The position numbers were made by a program, and so were the translations under genes. Positions 50,602 to 59,058 of a stretch of DNA of 64,000 nucleotides are shown one piece after another. Within the stretch, counting starts at the first letter, position 1. Every line of letters starts with the position of its first letter. Origin of the DNA: JANQEA01 sp964466035 (GTDB taxonomy: Bacteria; Bipolaricaulota; Bipolaricaulia; UBA7950; UBA9294); assembly GCA_964466035.1 (NCBI GenBank), contig CAYXLR010000001.1, forward strand, positions 186,001 to 250,000, given 5' to 3'. The notes under the pieces were generated by a model. That model was given only the letters and a program-made list of their open reading frames with translations, was not told the DNA's origin and made no database searches.

Positions 50602-51888
50602 TCAGCCTTCCGCTTCTTCGGCTTCCGTCGTACGATCGACATGGACGCGGGCCGAGGTGATCTCCCGGTCGGTCGCCCGCTCGACGAGGAGGGTCACCGG
50701 GCCGATCGCCACCTTGTCGCCCAGCTTGGCCATGGTGCCGAGGCGGTTCTGGATCAGGCCGTTGATGGTGACGCCTTCGTCCTCGGGGAGCTCCGCCGCC
50801 ATCGCTCGGTTCAGGTCGTGGACGGCGGTGTCGCCGGTGACGAGCGCTTCGTCTTCCGAGATGCGCTGGATGACCGACGTCGGGCGGTCGTACTCGTCCT
50901 CGATCTCCCCGACGATCTCCTCGAGGATGTCCTCCAGCGTGACGATCCCGGCCATCCCGCCGAACTCGTCGATGACGACGGCCACGTGGACCTTCTGGCG
51001 TTGAAACTCGCGCAGGAGGACGTTGATCGGCTGCGTCGTCGGTGCGAAGAACGCCGGGCGGAGGAGGCCCTCGAGGGTCGTCTCGGCGTCGGTCGGATCG
51101 CAGGAGAGGAGGTCCTTGACGTAGAGGGTGCCGACGATCGCATCGGGGACCTCCTGGTAAACGGGGAAGCGCGAGTGCCCGTCCTTGGCGACGATCTGCT
51201 GAACCTCTTCCAAAGACGTGCCGAGCTCGATCGCCTGCACGTCGGGACGCGGGACCATCACCTGCTCGGCGGTCATCTCGTCGAAATCCAAAATCCGTCG
51301 GATCATCTCGCCGTCGGCCTGGTTGAGGAGGCCGCTCTCCTCGCCGGCGTCGATCAAGGTCTCGATCTGCTCGTCGCTCACCCGAAACGGCTCCACCTCC
51401 GACAGGTCGACGCCGAAGATCCTCCCGATGGAGCGCGCCGCGCCGCGGAAGAGCCAGATCAGCGGGCGGAGCAAGCGCGTCATCCCGTAGATCTGGTTGA
51501 TCGTCAGCAGGGTCAGCCGCTCGGCGTTGTGCTTGGCGAAGTTCTTCGGGGTGATTTCGCCGAAGACGAGGAGCGAGACGGTCATCACGACCGTCGCGAT
51601 CAGCCCCTGCACGCCCTGGGACGTGTTCGGCAGGATCTGAATGACCACCAGGGTCATCAGCGAGCTGGCCATCACGTTGACGAGGTTGTTGAGGACGAGG
51701 AGCGCGGTGATCAGGTCGTTCGGCTCCTCCAGGAGGAGCGTGAGAGCACGCTTCTTCCGGCCGTGCGCGTTGATCAGATAGCGGAGCCGCCCTCCGGCGA
51801 GCGACGTGACCGCGGTCTCTGTGCTGGAGAAGTAGGCGGAAGCGGCAATCAAGAAAAGAAGCAGCGCAAGTTGTGCGCCTATGGACAC
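50602..51888 (-). CDS. CorC/HlyC-family transporter-associated protein with CBS domains
   Basis: Protein of 428 residues with an N-terminal DUF21 domain (three or four helices, about 5-170; SAYFSSTETAVTSL near 18 and FGEITPKNFAKHNAERL near 108), a CBS pair (about 195-320; VMVPRPDVQAIEL and VVIDEFGGMAGIVTLEDILEEIVGE) and a C-terminal CorC domain. Family members are linked to Mg2+/Co2+ efflux. GTG 51888 has GAGGTG nine bases upstream and a good promoter at 51914-51941. Confidence 0.9.
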   Translation of the reverse strand: MSIGAQLALLLFLIAASAYFSSTETAVTSLAGGRLRYLINAHGRKKRALTLLLEEPNDLITALLVLNNLVNVMASSLMTLVVIQILPNTSQGVQGLIATVVMTVSLLVFGEITPKNFAKHNAERLTLLTINQIYGMTRLLRPLIWLFRGAARSIGRIFGVDLSEVEPFRVSDEQIETLIDAGEESGLLNQADGEMIRRILDFDEMTAEQVMVPRPDVQAIELGTSLEEVQQIVAKDGHSRFPVYQEVPDAIVGTLYVKDLLSCDPTDAETTLEGLLRPAFFAPTTQPINVLLREFQRQKVHVAVVIDEFGGMAGIVTLEDILEEIVGEIEDEYDRPTSVIQRISEDEALVTGDTAVHDLNRAMAAELPEDEGVTINGLIQNRLGTMAKLGDKVAIGPVTLLVERATDREITSARVHVDRTTEAEEAEG

Positions 51889-51913
51889 AGTCTCTTTCAC
51901 CTCACGGTTCCGT

Positions 51914-51985
51914 ATTATAGGTCCGGGGTCCCTGGGTGCAACAACGCTTGGGCCGTTGCTGTGACGGAGGGAGTCCCTGTACAAT
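51914..51985. promoter_or_regulatory. back-to-back promoters for the CorC-like gene and accBC
   Basis: Minus strand: TTGCAC (51941-51936), 16-base spacer, TATAAT (51919-51914). Plus strand: TTGCTG (51956-51961), 18-base spacer, TACAAT (51980-51985), then about 24 bases to the accB GTG. The two -35 boxes are 14 bases apart, so the promoters may compete or be coregulated. Confidence 0.65.
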
Positions 51986-52009
51986 GGCCGGCCTCGTGGA
52001 GGGGAGAAC

Positions 52010-52441
52010 GTGGAGCTCGACCAGCTTCAACAGATCATCCGGTTGCTGAAGGCGGAGGGTCTCACCGAGATCACCGTCTGCGAAGGGGATCAGCGGATCA
52101 CGGTGAAGCAGGATCTCGCCGGTGCGGCCGTTCGACCGTCCTCACCGCCGATCCGCGTCGAGCCGGGTCCGCCGGTTCCGGGCGAGGAAGAGTCGGAAGA
52201 CACGTTCGCCGTCTCGGCGCCGCTCGTTGGGACGTTCTATCGACGGTCGTCGCCGGACGCCGAGCCGTTCGTCTCGCCCGGAGACGTCGTGAACCCCGGA
52301 GACACTCTCTGCGTGATCGAGGCGATGAAGGTGATGAACGAGATCAACGCCGAGGAGGTGGGCCGGGTTCGACGGGTGCTCGCCGACGACGGCGAGGCCG
52401 TCGAGTACGGCCGACCTCTGTTCGTTTTCGACCGTCTATGA
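52010..52441 (+). CDS. accB: biotin carboxyl carrier protein of acetyl-CoA carboxylase
   Basis: Carrier subunit of fatty acid synthesis. Its 143 residues end in the biotinyl domain with EAMKVMNEI near 104-112; the biotinylated lysine is near 107. The start codon is GTG with GGAGGGGA upstream. The linker (about 45-70) is Pro-rich, as usual. The accC gene overlaps it by four bases. Note MKV rather than the commoner MKM around the biotin lysine, with M following. Confidence 0.95.
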   Translation: MELDQLQQIIRLLKAEGLTEITVCEGDQRITVKQDLAGAAVRPSSPPIRVEPGPPVPGEEESEDTFAVSAPLVGTFYRRSSPDAEPFVSPGDVVNPGDTLCVIEAMKVMNEINAEEVGRVRRVLADDGEAVEYGRPLFVFDRL

Positions 52442-53781
52442 GCTTCCACACCGTCCTGATCGCCAACCGCGGCGAGATCGCTCTCCGCGTGATCGAGGCG
52501 TGCCGCGAGCTCGGCCTGCGAAGCGTCTGTATCTACTCCGAGGCCGACGCCGGGATGCCGTACCTGCGCATGGCCGACGAGTCGGTCTGCGTCGGCCCGC
52601 CGGAGCCGGTGAAGAGCTACCTGAACATTCCGGCGATCGTCAGCGCGGCGGAACTGGCCGAGGCGGGCGGGATCCATCCCGGGTATGGCTTCCTCGCCGA
52701 GAATCCGCATTTCGTCGAGGTGTGCGAGGAGCACGGCCTGACGTTCATCGGACCGCCGAGATCGGTGATGGAGCTGCTCGGCGACAAGCTGGCGGCGCGG
52801 GAGACGGTCGCCGCGGCCGGCGTGCCCGTCCTTCCCGGCGAGCCGGCCCCGGAAGACCCGGACGAGCTCCTCGCGGCCGGAGAACGGATCGGCTATCCGC
52901 TCTTGATCAAGGCGGTGTTCGGCGGCGGCGGGCGCGGGATGCGCCGGGCGGCGAACCCGGACGAGCTCGTCGGCAAGGCGACCGCCGCGTCGGAGGAGGC
53001 GAAGGCGGCCTGCGGCGACGGGGCGCTGTACCTCGAGAAGGCGCTCGCCGAACCGCGACACGTCGAGGTCCAGATCGTCGGCGACGGCGAGGGGAGCATG
53101 GTCCATCTCGGCGAGCGGGAGTGCTCGATTCAGCGGCGGCACCAGAAGCTGATCGAGGAGTCTCCCGCCCCGAGCCTGAGCGACGACGCTCGCGAGCACC
53201 TCCGGGAGGCGGCGCTGTGGGCGGCGCGCGCCGTCGGGTACCGGAACGCGGGGACGGTCGAGTTCCTGCTCGCACCGGACGGGGCGCTCTATTTCATCGA
53301 GATGAACGCGCGGATCCAGGTCGAGCACTCCGTCAGCGAGGTCGTCTGCGGCGTCAACCTGATCAAGGAGCAGATCCTCCTCGCCGCGGGGGAGCGACTT
53401 TCGTTCGTCCAGGACCGGGTCGAGCCGCGCGGGCACGCGATCGAGTGCCGGCTGAACGCGGAGGACCCGAAGCGGGACTTCCTCCCCTCGTGCGGGACGG
53501 TCACGATCGATCAGCTTCCCGGCGGGCACGGCGTCCGGCTCGACACCGCGCTGTACGGCGGAATGGACGTCCTCCCCTACTACGACTCGCTGGTGGCGAA
53601 GCTCGTCACGTGGGGATCGGATCGCGAGGACGCCCGCCTCCGGATGATCGCCGCGCTGGAGCGGTTCGAGCTCTCAGGCATCGAAACGACGCGCGATCTC
53701 TTGGCGGCGATTCTCGCGCGGCCCGAATTCAAGACCGGCGAGTACACGACCGCCTTCCTCGAACGGCTTCTCGCCGGTTGA
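52438..53781 (+). CDS. accC: biotin carboxylase subunit of acetyl-CoA carboxylase
   Basis: ATP-dependent carboxylation of biotin. The 447 residues carry LIANRGEIALRVIEACRELG near 8-27, the ATP-grasp glycine loop FGGGGRGMR near 160-168, ERECSIQRRHQKLIEE near 223 and EMNARIQVEHSVSE near 285, all conserved. The usual Lys of KASAGGGGRGM is replaced by the context LIKAVFGGGGRGMR, with Lys kept at about 157. ATGA overlap with accB. Confidence 0.96.
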   Translation: MSFHTVLIANRGEIALRVIEACRELGLRSVCIYSEADAGMPYLRMADESVCVGPPEPVKSYLNIPAIVSAAELAEAGGIHPGYGFLAENPHFVEVCEEHGLTFIGPPRSVMELLGDKLAARETVAAAGVPVLPGEPAPEDPDELLAAGERIGYPLLIKAVFGGGGRGMRRAANPDELVGKATAASEEAKAACGDGALYLEKALAEPRHVEVQIVGDGEGSMVHLGERECSIQRRHQKLIEESPAPSLSDDAREHLREAALWAARAVGYRNAGTVEFLLAPDGALYFIEMNARIQVEHSVSEVVCGVNLIKEQILLAAGERLSFVQDRVEPRGHAIECRLNAEDPKRDFLPSCGTVTIDQLPGGHGVRLDTALYGGMDVLPYYDSLVAKLVTWGSDREDARLRMIAALERFELSGIETTRDLLAAILARPEFKTGEYTTAFLERLLAG

Positions 53782-53845
53782 TCGGCCGTCCGGCGGACCG
53801 TACCCTTGCCGGAGCCCGTTCGAACAGAGGACAGAGAGGAGCGCG

Positions 53846-55174
53846 ATGTTCGAATCCCTGACGACGAAGCTGACCGACGTCTTCGCTCGCCTGCGCGGGC
53901 GCGGGAGGCTGTCGGAAGAGGACGTCGCGTCGGGGCTGCGGGAGATCCGGCTCGCCCTGTTGGAGGCCGACGTCCACTACAAGGTCGCCAAGGAGCTGAT
54001 CGAGCGGATCCGCGCGAAGGCGGTCGGCGAGGCCGTCCTCGATTCCCTGACGCCGGGGCAGCAGCTGATCAAGATCATCCGGAACGAGCTGGCCGAAACG
54101 ATGGGCGGCGAGCGGGCGACGCTGTCGCTCGACCGACGACCGGCGGTCGTCCTCCTCGTGGGGCTGCAGGGGTCGGGGAAGACGACGGCGGCGGCGAAGC
54201 TGGCCGCTTTGCTCAAGAAAGAAGGCCGCAAGCCGGTCCTCGCGGCGGCCGACGTGGTCCGCCCGGCGGCGGTCGACCAGCTGGAGAAGCTCGGCGCACA
54301 GGTCGACGTGCCGGTCGTCTCGCGCCCCGGCCTCGCCCCGCCCGAGATCGCGGCGGCAGCGGTCGAGTGGGCGGAGGGGAACCTCCGCGACGTCGTCCTC
54401 GTCGACACCGCCGGCCGGCTGCAGATCGACGACGAGATGATGGGCGAGCTGGAGGCAATGGTCGCGAAGGCGGAGCCTTCGGAGGTCCTCCTCGTCGCTG
54501 ACGCGATGACCGGGCAGGAGGCGGTGAACGTCGCCGGCGCGTTCGACGAGCGGCTCGGGCTGACCGGCATCGTCCTGACGAAGCTCGACGGAGACGCCCG
54601 CGGCGGGGCGGCGCTGTCGATCCACTACGCGACCGGACGGCCGATCGTGTACGTTGGGACCGGCGAGAAGATCGACGGGATCGAACCGTTCCACCCCCAG
54701 CGGATGGCTGATCGGATCCTCGGAATGGGCGACGTCGTCACGCTGATCGAGCAGGCCGAGGAGCGGATCGATCGGGAGAAGGCCGAGGATCTCGTCCGGC
54801 GGGTCCGCAAGAATCGCCTCACCCTCCAGGACTTTCTCGAGCAGCTGGAGGAGATGCAGAAGCTCGGGCCGGTGTCGACGATCCTCGAGCGCCTCCCCGG
54901 GGCGGCGAGGCTGAGGGCGTCCTCGGACTCCGATGAGGAGGCCGAGGTGGAGCGGGCCCTCGCCGTCCTCCGGTCGATGACGGTGGAAGAACGGCTCAAC
55001 CCGTCTATAATCGGGGGTAGCCGAAAGAAACGAATCGCTCGCGGCAGCGGGACGAAGGTGCGAGACGTCAATCGTGTCCTGTCGCGGTTCGAGGAGGCCA
55101 AGCGGGCGCTGAAGGTGGTCGGAGGGCGTCGGGGGAAAGGTCGTTCGCCGTTCGATATGCTTGAGGCCTCGTAG
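53846..55174 (+). CDS. ffh: signal recognition particle protein Ffh
   Basis: GTPase that targets nascent membrane proteins. The 442 residues comprise the N domain (1-100), the G domain with GLQGSGKTTAAAKLA near 104, DTAGR near 190 and TKLDGDARGG near 246, and the M domain from about 300 with LTLQDFLEQLEEMQKLGP. The sequence GRGKSPF ends the protein. It heads the rpsP-trmD-rplS-lepB operon, with rpsP 45 bases after. Confidence 0.97.
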   Translation: MFESLTTKLTDVFARLRGRGRLSEEDVASGLREIRLALLEADVHYKVAKELIERIRAKAVGEAVLDSLTPGQQLIKIIRNELAETMGGERATLSLDRRPAVVLLVGLQGSGKTTAAAKLAALLKKEGRKPVLAAADVVRPAAVDQLEKLGAQVDVPVVSRPGLAPPEIAAAAVEWAEGNLRDVVLVDTAGRLQIDDEMMGELEAMVAKAEPSEVLLVADAMTGQEAVNVAGAFDERLGLTGIVLTKLDGDARGGAALSIHYATGRPIVYVGTGEKIDGIEPFHPQRMADRILGMGDVVTLIEQAEERIDREKAEDLVRRVRKNRLTLQDFLEQLEEMQKLGPVSTILERLPGAARLRASSDSDEEAEVERALAVLRSMTVEERLNPSIIGGSRKKRIARGSGTKVRDVNRVLSRFEEAKRALKVVGGRRGKGRSPFDMLEAS

Positions 55175-55219
55175 ATACGGTCTTTCGTTTCACGACATCC
55201 ATCGTACTGAGGTGAAGCT

Positions 55220-55831
55220 ATGGCAGCGAAGATTCGATTGAAGCGGGTCGGCCGCAAGGGACAGCCGTCGTATCGCGTCGTCGTGCTCGACGGCCAGAAG
55301 CCGCGGGACGCGAAGGTCGTCGCGGATCTCGGGTTCTACGACCCGAAGACGAACCCGCCGACGTTCGAGATCGACAGCGAGACGGCGCTCCAGTGGCTCC
55401 TCGACGGGGCGAAGGCGACGAGCGCCGCTCGGTCCGTCCTGGCCAAGGCCGGGGTCATGGCGGCGTGGGACGCGGCGAAGCGCGGCGAGACGGTCGCCAT
55501 CCAGCCGAAGGAATTGAAGCCTTCGACCAAGCGGAAGAAGAAGGAAGAGCCTCCGGCGGAGGAAGCGAAGGCCGAAGAGCCGGCCGAGGAGCCCGCGGAG
55601 GAACCCGTGGAAGAAGCCGCCGAGGAGGTCGAGGAGACCTCGGAGGCCGCGGAGGAAGAGGAGCCCGCCGCCGAAGAGGAAGCGAAGCCCGAAGAGCCGA
55701 CCGAGGAAGCGGAGCAGGAAGAGGCCGAAGACGCCGCCGAGCCCGAGGAAGAAGCGAAAGACGCCTCGGAGGAAGAGCCCGAGGCCGAGGAGCCGGCGGA
55801 GGATGCCGAGGAGGCCAAGGAAGAGGCCTGA
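55220..55831 (+). CDS. rpsP: 30S ribosomal protein S16 with a long acidic C-terminal tail
   Basis: The first 80 residues are a normal S16 (IRLKRVGRKGQPSYRVVVLD near 5-24, LGFYDPKTNPP near 37). A short basic stretch (KRKKKEE near 104-110) is followed by about 95 residues made almost only of Glu, Ala and Pro. Usual S16 length is 80-100, and this protein is 203. The tail has no break in frame, and GAGGTGAAGC precedes the ATG. A tail this acidic would face solvent on the ribosome; function unknown. Confidence 0.95.
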   Translation: MAAKIRLKRVGRKGQPSYRVVVLDGQKPRDAKVVADLGFYDPKTNPPTFEIDSETALQWLLDGAKATSAARSVLAKAGVMAAWDAAKRGETVAIQPKELKPSTKRKKKEEPPAEEAKAEEPAEEPAEEPVEEAAEEVEETSEAAEEEEPAAEEEAKPEEPTEEAEQEEAEDAAEPEEEAKDASEEEPEAEEPAEDAEEAKEEA

Positions 55832-55841
55832 TCCGGGAGGC

Positions 55842-56078
55842 GTGGTGCTGTTTCGGCTGTGTGAGTTTCTCGTCCATTCGCTCGTCGAGCATCCGGACCG
55901 AGTCAAGATCGACCGGATCGAGACCGAGCGGGTGGACATCTTCTTCCTCCACGTCGGCAAGGAGGATCGCGGACGGATCCTCGGGAAGAGCGGCCGCACG
56001 ATCGGCGCCCTGCGGACGTTCCTCGAGGGGGTCGCCGCGAGATTCGATCGGGAGGTCGTGGTCGAGATCCTCGACTGA
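55842..56078 (+). CDS. khpA: KH-domain RNA-binding protein KhpA
   Basis: Small protein of about 78 residues. The KH GxxG loop is GKSGRTIGALRTFL near 46-59. KhpA acts with KhpB as an RNA chaperone in several bacteria. It lies between rpsP and trmD, its standard place. The start is GTG 55842 or 55845, close behind GGGAGG; 55845 gives better spacing but both fit the fold. Confidence 0.9.
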   Translation: MVLFRLCEFLVHSLVEHPDRVKIDRIETERVDIFFLHVGKEDRGRILGKSGRTIGALRTFLEGVAARFDREVVVEILD

Positions 56079-56100
56079 CGACCCGTTGCTGAGAGATCCC

Positions 56101-56811
56101 ATGCGATTCGACGTCCTGACGATCTTTCCCGAATCCCTCCGGGGATTGTTCTCGGTCGGCGTTCTCGGCCAGGCCGTCGAGGCCGGCCAGATCGAGATCC
56201 ACGTGCACGACCTGCGGGACTTCACCGACGATCCGCACCGCGTCGTTGACGATCGCCCGTACGGCGGCGCCGCCGGGATGGTGATGAAGGTGGAGCCGTT
56301 CGTCCGGGGGATCGAGGCGATCCGCCCCGAATGCGGCCCGAGCACGAGGACGGTCCTTCTGTCCTCGCAGGGGCGCCTCTTTCGCCAGTCGGACGCCCAC
56401 CGATGGTCGGCGCTCGATGGGCTGATCCTCCTGTGCGGGCGGTACGAGGGGGTCGACGAGCGGATCGTGCACTTCGTCGACGAGGAGGTCTCGATCGGCG
56501 ACTACGTCCTGACCGGCGGGGAGGCGGCCGCGGCGGTCGTCGTCGAAGCGACGGCGCGGATGACGCCGGGCGTCGTCGGTCGGTTCGACTCGGTCGAGAG
56601 CGACTCGTTCTACGACGAGCGCAAACGGCTCGGGGCGCCGCAGTACACGCGTCCGCCGGTCTTCCGCGGGCACGAGGTGCCGGAGATCCTCCAGTCGGGC
56701 GACCACGCGAAGATCGAGGCGTACCGCGAGGCCGAGGCGTGGAAGAAGACGGCGCGAAACCGCCCCGACCTTCTCGGGCTCGATCTTGAGGGAACGGGTC
56801 GGGATGGGTAA
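56101..56811 (+). CDS. trmD: tRNA (guanine-N1)-methyltransferase TrmD
   Basis: Makes m1G37 in tRNA. A SPOUT enzyme of 236 residues: VLTIFPESLRGLF near 5-17, PYGGAAGMVMKVEPF near 53-67, LCGRYEGVDERI near 111-122 and SIGDYVLTGGEAAA near 131-144 (knot and SAM site). YTRPPVFRGHEVPEILQSGDH near 182 is the C-terminal motif. In most bacteria rimM precedes trmD; here khpA does. Confidence 0.97.
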   Translation: MRFDVLTIFPESLRGLFSVGVLGQAVEAGQIEIHVHDLRDFTDDPHRVVDDRPYGGAAGMVMKVEPFVRGIEAIRPECGPSTRTVLLSSQGRLFRQSDAHRWSALDGLILLCGRYEGVDERIVHFVDEEVSIGDYVLTGGEAAAAVVVEATARMTPGVVGRFDSVESDSFYDERKRLGAPQYTRPPVFRGHEVPEILQSGDHAKIEAYREAEAWKKTARNRPDLLGLDLEGTGRDG

Positions 56812-57379
56812 CCTGTATGTCGGTCTTCTGCACTTCCCCATGCGCAACCGTCGTGGGGAGATCGTGGCGACGTCGACGACATCGATGGACGTCCACGACA
56901 TCGCACGGTCGGCGCGAACCTACGGTGTGGCGCGCTACTTCGTCGTGACGCCCCTTCCGTCCCAGAAGGCGATCGCGTGGCGGATTCGCGGTTTCTGGAC
57001 CGAGGGGGAGCGGGCCGCCGAGGCGAGCCGGCGCGGCGAAGCGATGGAGTACGTCGTCGTCGCGGAAGACCTGGAGGAGACCCTCGCCTGGATCGAAGCG
57101 GCGGAGGGAGTCCGACCGTTGCTCGTCGCGACGTCGGCGAGGGCGACGGAGAAGGCGGAGATCTCGTTTCGCGAGCTCCGGCGACGATTGAGAACCGACC
57201 CGGGTCCGGTTTATATTCTGCTCGGAACCGGCTGGGGGATGAGCGACGAGTTGATCGAGGCGTGCGACGTGATCCTCCCCCCGGTGATGAAGGACAGCGA
57301 CTTCAATCATCTGTCCGTCCGCGCGGCGGCGGCGATCGTCCTCGATCGCGTCGCCGGGGATCGGGACGAGCGAAGCTGA
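56804..57379 (+). CDS. SPOUT-family RNA methyltransferase (TM1570-like)
   Basis: Protein of 191 residues of the predicted RNA methyltransferase family often found next to trmD. LYVGLLHFPMRNRRGEIVAT near 4-23, VTPLPSQKAIAWRIRGFW near 50, and LLGTGWGMSDELIE near 142 with LPPVMKDSDFNHLSVRAAAAI near 162 form the knot region. ATG 56804 overlaps the trmD end by eight bases. The RNA target is unknown. Confidence 0.85.
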   Translation: MGNLYVGLLHFPMRNRRGEIVATSTTSMDVHDIARSARTYGVARYFVVTPLPSQKAIAWRIRGFWTEGERAAEASRRGEAMEYVVVAEDLEETLAWIEAAEGVRPLLVATSARATEKAEISFRELRRRLRTDPGPVYILLGTGWGMSDELIEACDVILPPVMKDSDFNHLSVRAAAAIVLDRVAGDRDERS

Positions 57380-57392
57380 CGAGGAGGAGCCG

Positions 57393-57713
57393 ATGGACGA
57401 CATTCTGCGCGCGATCGAGAAAGAGGAGCTGAAGGAACGAGGGGAGTTCGCACCCGGGGACGTCGTCCGCATCCACGAGCGGATCACCGAGGGGACGAAG
57501 GAGCGGATTCAGGTCTTCGAGGGGATCGTTCTCAAGCGGTCCGGCGGCGGGACGCGCCAGATGGTGACCGTCCGCAAGATCTCCTCCGGCATCGGGGTGG
57601 AGAAGACCTACCCGGTCCACTCGCCGAAGATCGAGAAGATCGAGGTCGTCAAGGCCGGGCGCTCCAGACAGGCCCGGCCCTACTTCTTGCGTCGCCTGCG
57701 ACGGATCCGCTGA
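57393..57713 (+). CDS. rplS: 50S ribosomal protein L19
   Basis: Protein of 106 residues. FAPGDVVRIHERITEGTKER near 19-38, QVFEGIVLKRSGGG near 40-53 and GIGVEKTYPVHSPKIEKIEV near 67-86 are the family core, ending in KAGRSRQARPYFLRRLR. GAGGAGGAGCC precedes the ATG. Confidence 0.97.
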   Translation: MDDILRAIEKEELKERGEFAPGDVVRIHERITEGTKERIQVFEGIVLKRSGGGTRQMVTVRKISSGIGVEKTYPVHSPKIEKIEVVKAGRSRQARPYFLRRLRRIR

Positions 57714-57716
57714 GCC

Positions 57717-58580
57717 GTGCGCCGGAAGCGCGAGGAGCGACCGGCGCTGATCGTTCGCCTCGCTCACCGGCTCGGGTGGCGCCCGGGCCGCGTCGCGACC
57801 GAGGTGCTGGAGTGGGTCGAGATCCTCGCCGTGGCGGGAATCCTGGCGAGCCTCGTCATGAGCTTCGTGACGGTCCGGATGCACGTCCCCACCGGCTCGA
57901 TGATTCCGACGATCGATCCGTCGGACTCGTTCTTCGTCGATCGAGTCTCGTACTGGTTCCGCGAGCCGAAGCCGGGGGACATCGTCGTCTTCTGGCACAC
58001 CGATCGGGTCACCGTCGGTTCGGTCGAGGACGGCTCGATCGCCGCGCGCGTCGGGGTCGAGCCGGGCCTGGCGGTGAAGACCGTCAACCAGCGGCCGATC
58101 TTTGACGCGGCCGACGCGGACCGCGTGATCGCGTCTCTGCCTGACGGGACGGTCGTCTACCTGGGCATCGAGGGATGGCTCCCGATCGAGATCGGGACCA
58201 AGACGTCCGAGCACGCGTCGCTCGAGGACCTGGGGGTCCGGCTCCGCGATCATCGGATGCGGTACGTGAAGCGGCTGATCGCCACCGGCGGTCAGGTGGT
58301 CCAGATCCTCGACGGCGGCGTCTTCGTCGACGGGGGTCGCCTGACGGGCGAGCGGTTCGATCGGACCTACACCGCGGACGATCCGCGGATGATCTACGGG
58401 GTGGAGCCGACGCGCGTCCCGGAAGGGCGGACGTTCGTCCTCGGCGACAACACGTCCAACTCGTGGGACTCGCGCTACTGGGGGTTCGTCGACGAGCGCG
58501 ATTTCATCGGCGAGCCGTACTTCCGTGTCTGGCCGCTGTCGCGGTTCGGGGCGATGAACGGGTATTTTGGGTCCAGCTGA
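57717..58580 (+). CDS. lepB: signal peptidase I with an inserted PDZ-like segment
   Basis: Membrane serine protease of 287 residues that removes signal peptides. One transmembrane helix (about 38-55), the nucleophile in VPTGSMIPTID near Ser61, the general-base Lys in YVKRLIATGG near 184, and GDNTSNSWDSRYWG near 242-255. Between Ser and Lys, residues about 100-155 (DGSIAARVGVEPGLAVKTVN, then PDGTVVYLGIEGW) look like a PDZ fold, not normally part of the enzyme. GTG start three bases after rplS. The final codons and the stop lie inside the first unit of the tandem repeat array. Confidence 0.9.
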   Translation: MRRKREERPALIVRLAHRLGWRPGRVATEVLEWVEILAVAGILASLVMSFVTVRMHVPTGSMIPTIDPSDSFFVDRVSYWFREPKPGDIVVFWHTDRVTVGSVEDGSIAARVGVEPGLAVKTVNQRPIFDAADADRVIASLPDGTVVYLGIEGWLPIEIGTKTSEHASLEDLGVRLRDHRMRYVKRLIATGGQVVQILDGGVFVDGGRLTGERFDRTYTADDPRMIYGVEPTRVPEGRTFVLGDNTSNSWDSRYWGFVDERDFIGEPYFRVWPLSRFGAMNGYFGSS

Positions 58581-59003
58581 TGCCGCGAGGGGATCAGCGG
58601 CCCTGGCAGTTCGTGCCCTCGGCCCGAACTGGGCTGCTTGCCAGCAGTGGGTCCAGCTGATGCCGCGAGGGCATCAGCGGCCCTGGCAGTTCGTGCCTCC
58701 GGCCCGAACTGGGCTGCTTGCCAGCAGTGGGTCCAGCTGATGCCGCGAGGGCATNNNNNNNNNNNNNNNNNNNNNNNNNNNNNNNNNNNNNNNNNNNNNN
58801 NNNNNNNNNNNNNNNNNNNNNNNNNNNNNNNNNNNNNNNNNNNNNNNNNNNNNNAGCAGTGGGTCCAGCTGATGCCGCGAGGGCATCAGCGGCCCTGGCA
58901 GTTCGTGCCCTCGGCCCGAACTGGGCTGCTTGCCAGCAGTGGGTCCAGCTGATGCCGCGAGGGCATCAGCGGCCCTGGCAGTTCGTGCCTCCGGCTCAAA
59001 CTG
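58569..59003. repeat. 80-bp tandem repeat array with three hairpins per unit, interrupted by an assembly gap
   Basis: Units start at 58569, 58649, 58729, then after the gap at 58861 and 58941. Each holds GCTGATGCC-GCGAG-GGCATCAGC (9-bp stem), a second hairpin CAGTTCG-T-GCC...GGC-C-CGAACTG, and CTGCT-TGCC-AGCAG. The loop of the second hairpin alternates: CTC in units 1 and 4, TCC in units 2 and 5. The last unit decays into unique sequence. The first unit supplies the lepB stop codon. True copy number unknown. Confidence 0.92.
58755..58854. other. 100-base run of N (assembly gap)
   Basis: Exactly 100 N lie within the tandem array, the conventional placeholder for a gap of unknown size. The repeat most likely broke the assembly here. 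Confidence 0.99.
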
Positions 59004-59058
59004 CCGTTGGGTGAGCAGAGGAATTGGGGGTGCCGCGATTGGGACGGTGGTGTATAGC

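Noticed and set aside
55530..55831. The S16 tail as a frameshift artefact
   Set aside because: The frame is continuous, keeps Glu/Ala/Pro codon use throughout and ends just before khpA as expected. Kept as a real tail, subject to read checks.
58569..59003. A CRISPR array
   Set aside because: The units are contiguous 80-bp tandem copies with no unique spacers, and no cas gene is in the window.
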